NCBI GenBank assembly: GCA_000403475.2
Contig: KE159795.1
Location: forward strand, 628,366 to 686,727
Length of the DNA: 58,362 nucleotides
Direction: 5' to 3'
Source: Lachnospiraceae bacterium MD308
GTDB taxonomy: Bacteria > Bacillota > Clostridia > Lachnospirales > Lachnospiraceae
Below, one piece after another: positions 18,891 to 27,457 of the stretch (positions are counted from its first letter, which is position 1; every line of letters begins with the position of its first letter). The translations under genes were made by a program, and so were the position numbers. The notes beneath the pieces are model-generated. The model saw nothing but the letters and a program-made list of their open reading frames with translations, was not told where the DNA came from and made no database searches.

Positions 18891-19895
18891 TCACATATTG
18901 GGGCCGTTTCGGTATAATTTTAATATAATCAGTTCTATCATTATATTTTCAAGATATGCCGCGCCAAACTGTTTCAGCTTTAGAGCTGTCACAGAGGGCC
19001 TTTCCGATAACCACAAAAATTCTGTCTGGCTGCAAAATGCCTCCATCCTCTCCTTCCACTGCGAAAAATCAGACCATCTGGCAGGCCAGCCTTCCGCCGT
19101 AGCTATGCCCATAGCGAGGCAGACGCACCCCGTCACGATAATTATTGTAAAAAACATTTCAAGCAATGTCTTGCCCCGGCTTTCCCCCGGCTGTTCAGAT
19201 ACTTTCCTCCGAAAAACTGAAACAAGCAAAATGAAATCCAATATCACAAAGCAGCCCAATATCCTGTTCATCATGAAGTAATCCCACTTCTTCCCCTCAA
19301 TCCCTGCAAGATTCTGAAACATCTTCTCCTTTTCCGCCAAGCGCCCTCCTTTTATGCCCGAAGTAAGATGGGTGAGCGCCATCGTCTCCCCATCCTCACT
19401 GTCAGAAAGATTCACAACGATAACCTCTGCCGGAAAATCAACAACATCCCTGACCGTATACTCTGTCTCGCCCCAACGAAACTTAAGGCCCGCTGCCCTA
19501 TCACTCCCAAAGAGGGAAAGAGCGCCTTTCCTGCTGATGATGCAGCCCTCATCATCTTGGTCGCTTAAAAGCGCCGCATTCGGAAAAAGGAGCCTGCTGT
19601 CTCCCACTTTCGCAATCACACGGCTCCTGATACTTTTTTCCTCTCCCTTCCAAATCTCTGCCTCAGACTCACTCCACAGCACCACATCCATCATATCAGC
19701 CACATTTGCCATGCACTCCTCTGCCTCCTGCCTTGTGATGCCTGAGACTTTAAGCTCCATTTCACAAACATCGGATAAATGCCTCAAAGCAAAGAAACTG
19801 TATGCGGCAGCTAACGATAAAGCTGCGGCCGCACATACAGCTACGCACTCGGCAAAACGCCTTTTATACAGCCTCCTGTCCGCCATCCTGACCAC
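18891..19895 (-). CDS. MacB/FtsX-like membrane protein, last gene of the hybrid transporter operon
   Basis: 334 residues. An N-terminal helix (AVCAAAALSLAAAYSFFAL) is followed by an extracytoplasmic domain of about 170 residues. Its style (GITRQEAEECMANV, DVVLWSESE, a later VNLSDSEDG) recalls the periplasmic part of MacB-type permeases. Two clear helices follow (ILGCFVILDFILLVSVF, FFTIIIVTGCVCLAMGI), with a possible membrane-associated segment at the end. It is far shorter than a normal MacB permease, and no ATPase is nearby. It starts 11 bases after the HlyD-like gene. Annotation as an exporter part is inferred from context and layout; a sensor role is possible. Confidence 0.5.
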   Translation of the reverse strand: MVRMADRRLYKRRFAECVAVCAAAALSLAAAYSFFALRHLSDVCEMELKVSGITRQEAEECMANVADMMDVVLWSESEAEIWKGEEKSIRSRVIAKVGDSRLLFPNAALLSDQDDEGCIISRKGALSLFGSDRAAGLKFRWGETEYTVRDVVDFPAEVIVVNLSDSEDGETMALTHLTSGIKGGRLAEKEKMFQNLAGIEGKKWDYFMMNRILGCFVILDFILLVSVFRRKVSEQPGESRGKTLLEMFFTIIIVTGCVCLAMGIATAEGWPARWSDFSQWKERMEAFCSQTEFLWLSERPSVTALKLKQFGAAYLENIMIELIILKLYRNGPNM

Positions 19896-19906
19896 CCTGC
19901 CCTATT

Positions 19907-21406
19907 TTATTCTTTCCTTACCCTGTTTCCTTCCTCAATCTCCCTGCCGGAAGTTATGATAACGTCCATATCGTCTGTGACCGGCCCCTGCGCTACAGCG
20001 GCATATTCATTATTCCTGTCCAGAATTTCAACATATACTTTCCGCGCGGACAGCTCATCTCCCAGCACCGTCTGCTTTGTATCTGTAACATAGACGAAAT
20101 CGCCCTTATCGTCCTGATTAAAAGCGCTTACCGGAATGCAGCAATCATAGTTTTCCGAATAGTCCTCAAAAGAAAGAGAGACATATGACGACAGGCTAAA
20201 AATATCCGGCGGCAGATACACTGTAATCTCAAGACATTCCTCTCCCTCTTTCTCAATCTTCCTGACAGAGTGAACCTTTCCCTGATACTCGTTAAACTCC
20301 GAATTTTCAAGCCTGCCCTTTATATTCACTTCCGTTCCCCGGGAAATGTACTTTCCTTTCTCCACATCCTCATACACAACGATTTTAAAATCCTCCCGGA
20401 CATCCGCGATTATAAAAGACGCTGTGGCAGGAGACAACTCTCCCACTGACAATAATACCTCGTCCACAATGCCGCCCGCAGGCGAATGTACACAGTATCC
20501 GTTTTTTATATATTCTTTTATCTGCTCTATCTTATCGCCTGCCATGCTTTTTTGAATGTCAAGCTGTTCGGCGGAAGTATTCACCGCCAAAGGCACCGAC
20601 GCATCCTCCAGCGCGCTCTGTGCGGAGAGAACCTGTTCCTCCCTCTTTGCCAAAGTGTCATAATACGACCTTTCCGCCTCCTTTTTTTCGCGCTCAAGCT
20701 CTTTCAGGCCGTTCCCGCCGCTGTCCGCGCTATCCTCCCCGACATCCGGATTTTCTTTATCCCCGTTCCCATTCACCGGATTTTCTTTATCCGTATCTCC
20801 CGCATCCGTACCGGTATCCGGATTTTCCTCACTTTCATCCTTCGCATCATTTTCCTCTTTGCCGTCGGGCAGGGCAGGCTCCTCCTTCTTCTCTTTACTG
20901 CTTTTTAATGCCTTGTCATACTCTTTCCGGGCCTGTTTCATATCATCCTTCGCCTGCTTTACTTCCCTGTCCGTCGAATCCAGCGCAAGGTTTAGCTGTT
21001 TCCTGCTGTTCTTCACTGTCGTACCATGCCTGTTCCTCTCGGCCTGCGCCTCGCTCTTCGCCGTTTTTATCTGCAGGATAAGCTGGTCATATTCATATTC
21101 CAGCTCCTTAAGCTGTTTTTGCGTCTTCTCCTTGTCAAGTTTCAAAATCTTTTGACCCTCAGACACTTTTTCCCCTTCCAGAGCCATGATCCTTTCCACA
21201 AATAATCCTTCGTCAAGAAATACCGGCCTGCGAAAGCCTGCCGCAACTTCCCCCTCGCTCTCCACGCGGTGGGCAATCTTCATACGTTTCGGCTTGCTTA
21301 CGCTGACCGTGGGAACCGCAAAGCTTGCCCCGATTCTTGAAATAATCGTCAGCAGTATAACCGTACCTGTAAATATTATAAGTATTTTCACTAATTTTTT
21401 CTGCAT
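19907..21406 (-). CDS. HlyD/MacA-like membrane fusion (adaptor) protein
   Basis: 499 residues. One N-terminal helix (VKILIIFTGTVILLTIISRI) precedes the first half of a barrel-sandwich domain (HRVESEGEVAAGFRRPVFLDEGLFVERIMALEGEKVSEGQKILKLD). A long coiled coil follows (about 110-290), then the second half of that domain (YCVHSPAGGIVDEVLLSVGE) and beta-barrel domains near the C-terminus. At the coiled-coil tip, roughly residues 175-235, sits an acidic Pro/Gly/Asn/Asp-rich insert with repeated ENPD(V/T)G units. In Gram-negatives this tip contacts TolC, which is absent in Gram-positives. It starts three bases after the permease stop. Adaptors normally serve efflux pumps, so its place beside importer-type permeases is odd. 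Confidence 0.8.
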   Translation of the reverse strand: MQKKLVKILIIFTGTVILLTIISRIGASFAVPTVSVSKPKRMKIAHRVESEGEVAAGFRRPVFLDEGLFVERIMALEGEKVSEGQKILKLDKEKTQKQLKELEYEYDQLILQIKTAKSEAQAERNRHGTTVKNSRKQLNLALDSTDREVKQAKDDMKQARKEYDKALKSSKEKKEEPALPDGKEENDAKDESEENPDTGTDAGDTDKENPVNGNGDKENPDVGEDSADSGGNGLKELEREKKEAERSYYDTLAKREEQVLSAQSALEDASVPLAVNTSAEQLDIQKSMAGDKIEQIKEYIKNGYCVHSPAGGIVDEVLLSVGELSPATASFIIADVREDFKIVVYEDVEKGKYISRGTEVNIKGRLENSEFNEYQGKVHSVRKIEKEGEECLEITVYLPPDIFSLSSYVSLSFEDYSENYDCCIPVSAFNQDDKGDFVYVTDTKQTVLGDELSARKVYVEILDRNNEYAAVAQGPVTDDMDVIITSGREIEEGNRVRKE

Positions 21407-21409
21407 AAC

Positions 21410-22201
21410 TTACTCCTTCGAGATAGTAGAAAGACCTTCCTCAAAATATTTTTGGAGCAGCATAAATATCAGCAGCACAAATACCGACAGGAAAAATGCC
21501 ATTGCAAATACTACTCCCATCCCATACTCCGCATCCCCCGGCGAAAACAGCGCCAGAGGCCAATAACTCTTGTTCTTTATAAACATAAGGGGCTGTTCTA
21601 TCATATTCCAATATTCCAGCAGCGCAAGGATGACGCAGGTCGCAATTGCCGGAACCGCAACCGGAAGGCTGACCTTATAAAACACCTGAAATTCCGTGGC
21701 TCCGTCTACCCGGGCGCTCTCCTTAAGCGCCTTTGGCTGATTGGAAAAGGAATAGTACATGATCAAAACCGGCAACGCCGAAAATACTTCCGGCAAAATA
21801 ATCCCTGCCGGGCAGTCAAGCAGATTAAGGTCTTTAAGCACCAGATATTCCGGCAGCATCCTCACCTGAAAGGGCAGCACCGCCACTGCAATATCCGCCA
21901 CAATGATAACCTTCCTGAGCGCAGGCCTTATATTCGTCAGCGCCCATGCCGCGGGAACCGCTATGGCAAGCTGCCCCGCAATAATGCAGATTACGTATGA
22001 TACAGAATTCCAGAACAGGACATAGAATTCCGGAATATCAAACAAAAGCTCCACATAAGAGACCGCCGTAGGATATTGCGGAAAAAGAACCCATCCTGAA
22101 ATCTCCATTTCCCCTGTCAGGGAACCGGCAAGCAAAAACAGCAGCGGATAAAACAGCACAAAAATCAACAATAATTTCATCCCTTTCCCCGCTCTTTTCA
22201 T
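21410..22201 (-). CDS. Carbohydrate-type ABC permease (MalG/MsmG-like)
   Basis: 263 residues with six predicted helices. The cytoplasmic EAA loop is clear: ESARVDGATEFQVFYKVSLPVAVPA. Layout and length match the CUT1 class sugar importer permease family. The end (LLQKYFEEGLSTIS) resembles the typical QKYFVKGLTAGAVKG tail but is shortened. Its ATG overlaps the stop of the upstream permease by four bases. No nucleotide-binding subunit is encoded in the operon; CUT1 importers in Firmicutes often borrow a shared MsmK-type ATPase. The substrate is unknown. Confidence 0.85.
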   Translation of the reverse strand: MKRAGKGMKLLLIFVLFYPLLFLLAGSLTGEMEISGWVLFPQYPTAVSYVELLFDIPEFYVLFWNSVSYVICIIAGQLAIAVPAAWALTNIRPALRKVIIVADIAVAVLPFQVRMLPEYLVLKDLNLLDCPAGIILPEVFSALPVLIMYYSFSNQPKALKESARVDGATEFQVFYKVSLPVAVPAIATCVILALLEYWNMIEQPLMFIKNKSYWPLALFSPGDAEYGMGVVFAMAFFLSVFVLLIFMLLQKYFEEGLSTISKE

Positions 22202-22980
22202 CCGTCCCGCCTCCTCCCTTTGTCCAGCAGCATAAATACGGCGAGCAAAAACAACAGAATAGAAACTGCGCTCAAAACCGCCCCTGCCGACATCTTGTCT
22301 ACAGAAAATTCCTTAAACCAGTTGTTGAAAATATGCTGCAGCATATATATGTTCTCATCCGGGTAGCTCCCCGTCATCAGATAAATCTCCCGGAATACTT
22401 TGAAGGAATTGATAAACATAAACACAAAGCATATAAACCCTACCTGTTTTAAATTCGGCAGCAGGATGTCTTTTATATACCGGAACTCTCCCGCCCCGTC
22501 AAGATATGCCGCATCCTTAAGCTCCAAAGGCACATTGGCAATGCCCGACAGCCAGACAAGCATATAAAGCCCGGTATACTTCCAGATATAGATGAAAAGC
22601 AGCTCCTCAAATCCGCTGCTGTCAAACAGGATGCCGCAAAATACCGACACTGCGGCCGCCGGCATGACAAGCGGCAGGATGACGCCCTCCTTTAACCACA
22701 TGTTCAGGATGCTTTTTTCGCTGAGAAAAACGGCTATGGCAAGGGAGAGCACAAGCATCACAGGTATGCTGATGAGCATGAATTTCAGCGTATTGGCCGC
22801 AGCCAGCCGAAACGACTGGCTGCCCATTACATCCATATAGTTGCCGAACCCATTCCACGCCCCGGTCTGTGACTGAAAAAAAGACGAGAGAATCAGCCGC
22901 AGAAACGGAACTGCCCAAAAGACCGCAACCCCTGCAATACTTGGCAAAACCAGCAGGACGTTCAGGCATCTCTTACTCAT
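22198..22980 (-). CDS. Carbohydrate-type ABC permease (MalF/MsmF-like)
   Basis: 260 residues with six helices. It begins MSKRCLNVLLVLPSIAGVAVFWAVPF, the usual MalF-like N-terminus, and has an EAA-type loop LKDAAYLDGAGEFRYIKDILLPNL. It ends LFLLAVFMLLDKGRR. It overlaps the lipoprotein gene by eight bases and the next permease by four, so these three are translated as a unit. It forms the membrane channel with the permease at 21410. Confidence 0.85.
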   Translation of the reverse strand: MSKRCLNVLLVLPSIAGVAVFWAVPFLRLILSSFFQSQTGAWNGFGNYMDVMGSQSFRLAAANTLKFMLISIPVMLVLSLAIAVFLSEKSILNMWLKEGVILPLVMPAAAVSVFCGILFDSSGFEELLFIYIWKYTGLYMLVWLSGIANVPLELKDAAYLDGAGEFRYIKDILLPNLKQVGFICFVFMFINSFKVFREIYLMTGSYPDENIYMLQHIFNNWFKEFSVDKMSAGAVLSAVSILLFLLAVFMLLDKGRRRDG

Positions 22981-25195
22981 TGAGATACAGCTCTATGCTC
23001 TGGGCGCACTGCTTAACGGCAGCATCAAGCTCCAGATTCCCATTCATATAATCCGCCGCCGCATTTAATACCATCTCCCTTATCACAGCATCCTGAAAAG
23101 TCGGCGTCTTATAACCTTTTAACCTTTCCTTCCACTTCCGGTAATCGTCCTTCTTTATATTACCTTCCGCTTTTACCACGACCTGTTTCCCGTCACGGTC
23201 TTCAATCGCATACTCATAAGATTTTGCATATTCAGATTTAAAAACCTGATCCAGAGACACCTCATTGACCGGGAAACCCTCTTCCAAATCCTTGATCCTC
23301 TTCTGCCCCTCTTCAGAGACGGCATATTCAACAAACTTCTTTGCCTCGTCAGGGCTTTTGGCGCTTGCGGAAATCCCAAGGGATGTCTCGGCAAAATACT
23401 GTTTTTGCAGCATGTCATCGAAAAATCCACATTTGATATCCGGATTCTTGGCCCTTAACAGATACGCAAGCTGTATCGCCGGCAGGCTCCCAAGCTTTCC
23501 TGCCATCAGCTGCGACTCCCCAATGTGCAGCATCATACTTCCATTCTCCATGTTCCCCGGAAAAGCCCCGGCAAGGCTGACCCCCGTTTCCCCTTCAAGC
23601 TCCACCGTCCAGTTGTATTCCGAATTGTCATAGATTTTCTTCATGTTTTGGAACATTTCGCCAAGCTCTCCGCCGTCTATCTTCCCGTCCTTCATGCAGT
23701 CCGGAAAATAATAATAGAACAGCGAGCTGAATATGCTCTCCCCTTCCCACAAATCTACTGCGGCCACGCCTTTTTTCTTGAGCGCCTCAGCCTGCTGGGC
23801 AATTTCCTCTAATCCCATGCCTTTTTCTAAAACCTGAGACGTGGCATGAATGTCCAGAAGTGAAAATTTAAGGGGAACCGCCCATATCTTCCCTTCTCTT
23901 TCATATGTCTTTGCCACTGCGCTTTCAAGAGGCTGCGAGCTTACAGCGTCCGTAATATCCGCCAGTTTCTTCTGCCTTATATAAGAATCTGCCGGAAGTC
24001 CGTCCAGCACCAGTATATCCGGCCCGTCGTCGGCAAATAAGGACACATTCAGCGAACGGACGGCATCTTCAAAAGTCAATCCCATGGACTCATCCGTTCC
24101 CGTCTCTGTGTGCACCAGTATATCCGGGTACTTCTCCCGGAACCCATCGATCACCGCCTGCATGGCACTGTCCTTTTGCAGCATGTATACCGTCAGTTCC
24201 TTCTGCTCCTTTACGCTTGCATTTTCATCATACTCATACAGATAGATTGCCGGCCTGGAGCCTTCATAAGACAATACCGCATAAGCGTCCTTGCCTGCCT
24301 CCTGGATTTTCTTCAATGTCACATCTGATTTCCCAAACTGATACCGCTCTCCGTCCAGTATCTTTTCCCCGCTTTTTTTCTCTTCATTATAGCGGAATAA
24401 TCCCGTCTGCCCGAGATAAAGCATTTCCCCTTCACCGCTTGCATAAAGAATCGGAGAAGTCGTCTCATTTCCCATTTTTTCTAAGCAGAAATCCGCAAAC
24501 GGGTGAAAAGCATCTGCCACCTTTCCCGTATTAATATCATACTGTTCAAGCCCATCCCCGCTCATCCCAAGAAGGACATCATCCGAAACCGCAAAGTCAT
24601 AGGGCGTTCCACAAGTATCAGCCTCCGGGTTCAGGATTTTCGCACCGCTCTCCTTAAGCTCATAATAATAGCCGTTGATGTCGCAGAAGAACACCCTGTC
24701 TTCATAAATGTAAAAATCCGCTATCATGCCGTTATCCCTGACATCCGCAGTAAGCGGCCTAAAGTTTCCCTCTTTGTCGATCACGCCGTATGACTTCGGC
24801 TCCTGAATCAGATCCACCTCCTGATCCATTTTTTCCAGCAGCCCCTTGTATGCCGCAAATATAACGCTGCCGTCCTCCTTTACCGCCCCGCTAAAGATCA
24901 TATCTTTTTTTAATTCCTTCGGCAGCGCCGTCATTTCCTCCCACGATTCACCCTTATCTGTAGTCTTAAAGAGAATGCAGTCACTATCCGCCATTGCCGC
25001 AAACATTACAATCGCTCCGTCCTTCCCCGCCTGAATATCATAGACGGCTGTTATGTCCTCCGGCAGAACAACCTCCTTTTCAACGTATGTGCCCTTTTCC
25101 TTGCCCTGTCCTGCTTTTCCCGCACATCCAGACAAGGAAACTGCCAGGCATATGCCCATAACAAAACTGATTATCCGATATGAAAATTTACGCAT
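22973..25195 (-). CDS. Lipoprotein: Asp-box N-terminal region fused to an ABC solute-binding domain
   Basis: About 740 residues. The start at 25195 has GGAGGATT upstream. A lipoprotein signal peptide ends in SLSGC. Residues to about 340 are beta-rich with an Asp-box (KTTDKGESWEEM) and repeated IYxYxxxVFF/DGxxVIF strands, suggesting a sialidase- or Vps10-like propeller. From about KELTVYMLQKDSAMQAVIDGFREKYPDI onward it is a family 1 (sugar-type) solute-binding domain, with SLFADDGPDILVLDGLP and GISASAKSPDEAKKFVEYAVSEEGQKRI. Standard binding proteins are about 400-450 residues and lack this N-terminal part. First gene of a five-gene operon. Confidence 0.8.
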   Translation of the reverse strand: MRKFSYRIISFVMGICLAVSLSGCAGKAGQGKEKGTYVEKEVVLPEDITAVYDIQAGKDGAIVMFAAMADSDCILFKTTDKGESWEEMTALPKELKKDMIFSGAVKEDGSVIFAAYKGLLEKMDQEVDLIQEPKSYGVIDKEGNFRPLTADVRDNGMIADFYIYEDRVFFCDINGYYYELKESGAKILNPEADTCGTPYDFAVSDDVLLGMSGDGLEQYDINTGKVADAFHPFADFCLEKMGNETTSPILYASGEGEMLYLGQTGLFRYNEEKKSGEKILDGERYQFGKSDVTLKKIQEAGKDAYAVLSYEGSRPAIYLYEYDENASVKEQKELTVYMLQKDSAMQAVIDGFREKYPDILVHTETGTDESMGLTFEDAVRSLNVSLFADDGPDILVLDGLPADSYIRQKKLADITDAVSSQPLESAVAKTYEREGKIWAVPLKFSLLDIHATSQVLEKGMGLEEIAQQAEALKKKGVAAVDLWEGESIFSSLFYYYFPDCMKDGKIDGGELGEMFQNMKKIYDNSEYNWTVELEGETGVSLAGAFPGNMENGSMMLHIGESQLMAGKLGSLPAIQLAYLLRAKNPDIKCGFFDDMLQKQYFAETSLGISASAKSPDEAKKFVEYAVSEEGQKRIKDLEEGFPVNEVSLDQVFKSEYAKSYEYAIEDRDGKQVVVKAEGNIKKDDYRKWKERLKGYKTPTFQDAVIREMVLNAAADYMNGNLELDAAVKQCAQSIELYLNE

Positions 25196-25262
25196 AAGCA
25201 ATCCTCCTCCCGCCACCGTTCCATAATTGATAAACTACTCTTGTTTTGCTGTTTCCAGTCTC

Positions 25263-25293
25263 TTTATACACCTTCAAGTAGCTTTAAGGTCAA
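25263..25293 (-). promoter_or_regulatory. MerR-type promoter/operator of the hybrid transporter operon
   Basis: On the minus strand, TTGACC (25288-25293) and TATAAA (25263-25268) are 19 bases apart. A dyad ACCTTAAAG-cta-CTTGAAGGT fills the spacer (25270-25290), with eight of nine positions paired. A 19-base spacer holding a dyad next to a good -35 is the hallmark of promoters untwisted by MerR-family activators such as CueR and SoxR. It lies about 70 bases before the lipoprotein start. The boxes are seen; MerR control is inferred, and no merR gene is in the window. Confidence 0.75.
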
Positions 25294-25337
25294 GGAAAAC
25301 TTACTGTTGAGCTGCAATTTTTTTCAAAAGGCAATAT

Positions 25338-25368
25338 AAAAAGCACTCCAGAAATCCAGAGTGCTTTT
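25338..25368 (-). terminator. Terminator of tRNA-Arg
   Basis: AAAAGCACTC (25339-25348) pairs with GAGTGCTTTT (25359-25368) and is followed by TTTTTATA on the minus strand. It lies between the tRNA and the transporter operon promoter, so the two units are separate. Confidence 0.85.
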
Positions 25369-25394
25369 CTTTCTTATTTTCAAGAAATATATAA

Positions 25395-25468
25395 CGTGGG
25401 CGAGAGGATTCGAACCCCCGACCTTTTGGTCCGTAGCCAAACGCTCTATCCAGCTGAGCTACGCCCAC
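25395..25468 (-). tRNA. tRNA-Arg (anticodon ACG)
   Basis: A complete 74-base cloverleaf on the minus strand. The acceptor stem is GTGGGCG/CGCCCAC, the D arm is GCTCAGCTGGATAGAGC, the anticodon loop is CTACGGA with ACG, and the T arm contains GGTTCGAATCC. CCA is not encoded. ACG (read as ICG) decodes CGU, CGC and CGA arginine codons. Confidence 0.95.
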
Positions 25469-25525
25469 ACAGTTGTACCTCTCTACAACAGAACTAATTA
25501 TATCTCATATTCTGCTGTCTGTCAA

Positions 25526-27235
25526 CTAAAAATTAGAATTTTCCCCAATCAATACCTGACTCCCGCAAAATGCAAAGCCAAGCCTGCGTATATGCTCTTT
25601 CGCAAACCCTCTCGAAGTCAAAACAGCCTCGTAGTCTTTTTCCTCAATCTGTTTCAATGCAGATGCAACCGTATCTGCAAGGTCTTTTTCCTTTCTCGGC
25701 TGAAACACCTTAAATTCCAGTATTATCGCATCATCGCTCTGCTCCTTGGGTTCTAGCATCACATCATACCGGCCGAATCCGCTCTCTCTGTTGGAAGTAA
25801 TCACATAGCGGTCAGAAAGCTCCACCATAAGGCCTAGCACAAACCCATGATAAAATCTCTCCGGTTCACTTTTCGAAGGATTTTTGCCCGTATCAAAATA
25901 ACTGAATACTGACCTCGTTACATGGTTCATATAATCGTTCATCGCATCTATATCATTCAAAAGCAATGCCTTGATAAAATCATTATAAGCCGACAAATTC
26001 CGCGCAAACCATCCACGCACCATGCCCGCAAACATCAGTTTTGTCTCGTAATTCGTAATCGCAAGCTCGCACATAAGAGCACATGTTCCAAATCCCTTTT
26101 CCTCCTGCTCCTCAAATCCGACGACTTTCAGATATCCGCTGGCAAGCAGGAGGCTCCAGATCGCCGTCTCGTCTCCGTCCAGCATATTATACACAATCTG
26201 TTCATCAACAGGCATGATAAGATGTTCTCCTGAAAGGAGCCTCTCAAAAGCAAGCTTTACATCTTTTGTCCCTTCCTGGAGCAGTTTCCCGACAAGGCTG
26301 TTGGAACTGGTATTTGCCCAATAAGTGCGGAACTTTCCGCTGTCAAGGTAATTAATGATAGACCACGGGTTATAAATATCTTTTTTATTTCCGAACGTAA
26401 AGCCATCGTACCACCTTTTTACGTCCGCGCGCCTGTCCGGCATTGCGAACTCATCCAGCGCAGCAAATACCTCTTCCTCAGTGAAACCAAAGCAATCCGC
26501 ATACTGTTCTGATGTCGTTGTCACCACTTTTAAATTATTCAAATCCGAAAAGACAGATTCTTTACTTACTCTCGTTATCCCGGTCATCAATGCACGTTCC
26601 AGATAAGGATTGGTCTTGAACGCCGCATTAAACATACCTCTCGTGAAAGAGACCATCTCGTTCCAATAACCATTTACATAGGCCTCCTGCATCGGCGTAT
26701 CATATTCATCCAAAAGAATAATTGTCCTTTTTCCATAATATCTGCCAAGATAATCCGAAAGAGCCCTCAGGGATGCTGATGCTGTGCCGTCTGACATATC
26801 CATTGAGACTTCCTGATAAAATTTCTTTTCTTTTTCGTTGAGCAAATCTCCCTTCAAAAGAAAATCATACTTATTATATTGTTCTTCTATAGCGCGGCAC
26901 ATACTCCTTCGCGCCTCTTCAAAATTGTTTTCCTTGATTCCGGCAAAAGTTAAAAATATTACCGGATATGTTCCCTGCAAAGCACGATACTTTTCATCCT
27001 CCCAGACGGCAAGTCCTTTAAAAAGATCATCTCTCCCAACAAACTCTGCGGAAAAAAACTTTTCCAGCATACTCATATTCAACGTTTTTCCAAATCTTCT
27101 TGGGCGGGTAATCAGCGTTACGTCATCATCCTCTTCCCACCATTCCTTGATGAACATGGTCTTATCTACATAAAAATTATTCTTTATCCGCATTGTTTCA
27201 AAATCCTGACGTCCAACACTTATCGTCCTTGCCAT
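25526..27235 (-). CDS. AAA-ATPase-like / PD-(D/E)XK nuclease protein (DUF1703 type)
   Basis: 569 residues, intact, with the layout of the gene at 3223 but clearly diverged. The N-terminus has [38 protein letters not shown] (P-loop-like), Walker B is TIILLDEYDTPM, and the C-terminal nuclease region has RESGFGRYDVML then AIILEFKVFQ (D...ExK). The gene is monocistronic, upstream of tRNA-Arg on the same strand. It has no flanking copies of the ~100 bp repeats seen around the 3223 gene. Function in the cell is not known. Confidence 0.85.
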   Translation of the reverse strand: MARTISVGRQDFETMRIKNNFYVDKTMFIKEWWEEDDDVTLITRPRRFGKTLNMSMLEKFFSAEFVGRDDLFKGLAVWEDEKYRALQGTYPVIFLTFAGIKENNFEEARRSMCRAIEEQYNKYDFLLKGDLLNEKEKKFYQEVSMDMSDGTASASLRALSDYLGRYYGKRTIILLDEYDTPMQEAYVNGYWNEMVSFTRGMFNAAFKTNPYLERALMTGITRVSKESVFSDLNNLKVVTTTSEQYADCFGFTEEEVFAALDEFAMPDRRADVKRWYDGFTFGNKKDIYNPWSIINYLDSGKFRTYWANTSSNSLVGKLLQEGTKDVKLAFERLLSGEHLIMPVDEQIVYNMLDGDETAIWSLLLASGYLKVVGFEEQEEKGFGTCALMCELAITNYETKLMFAGMVRGWFARNLSAYNDFIKALLLNDIDAMNDYMNHVTRSVFSYFDTGKNPSKSEPERFYHGFVLGLMVELSDRYVITSNRESGFGRYDVMLEPKEQSDDAIILEFKVFQPRKEKDLADTVASALKQIEEKDYEAVLTSRGFAKEHIRRLGFAFCGSQVLIGENSNF

Positions 27236-27457
27236 GCACCCACTCCCTTTCGCCGTAACTGCTGCAATATCTCACATCTTTTACCTGATTCTAACACGGC
27301 TTTAAAAAAAAGACAAATCCTTTCTCTTACTTACGCGCTTCTTCCCTTCCCCCGGCAACTGGCATGTCTCTTTCTTTCAAATCTGGACTTTCCATCACAG
27401 CCACTCTCATGCTAGAATATCAATTGCCAGAATACCAATATAAGGAGTTCATATATC

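Noticed and set aside
25395-27235. Integrative element inserted at tRNA-Arg
   Set aside because: The adjacent AAA/nuclease gene is on the 5' side of the tRNA; I saw no duplicated 3' tRNA end and no integrase.
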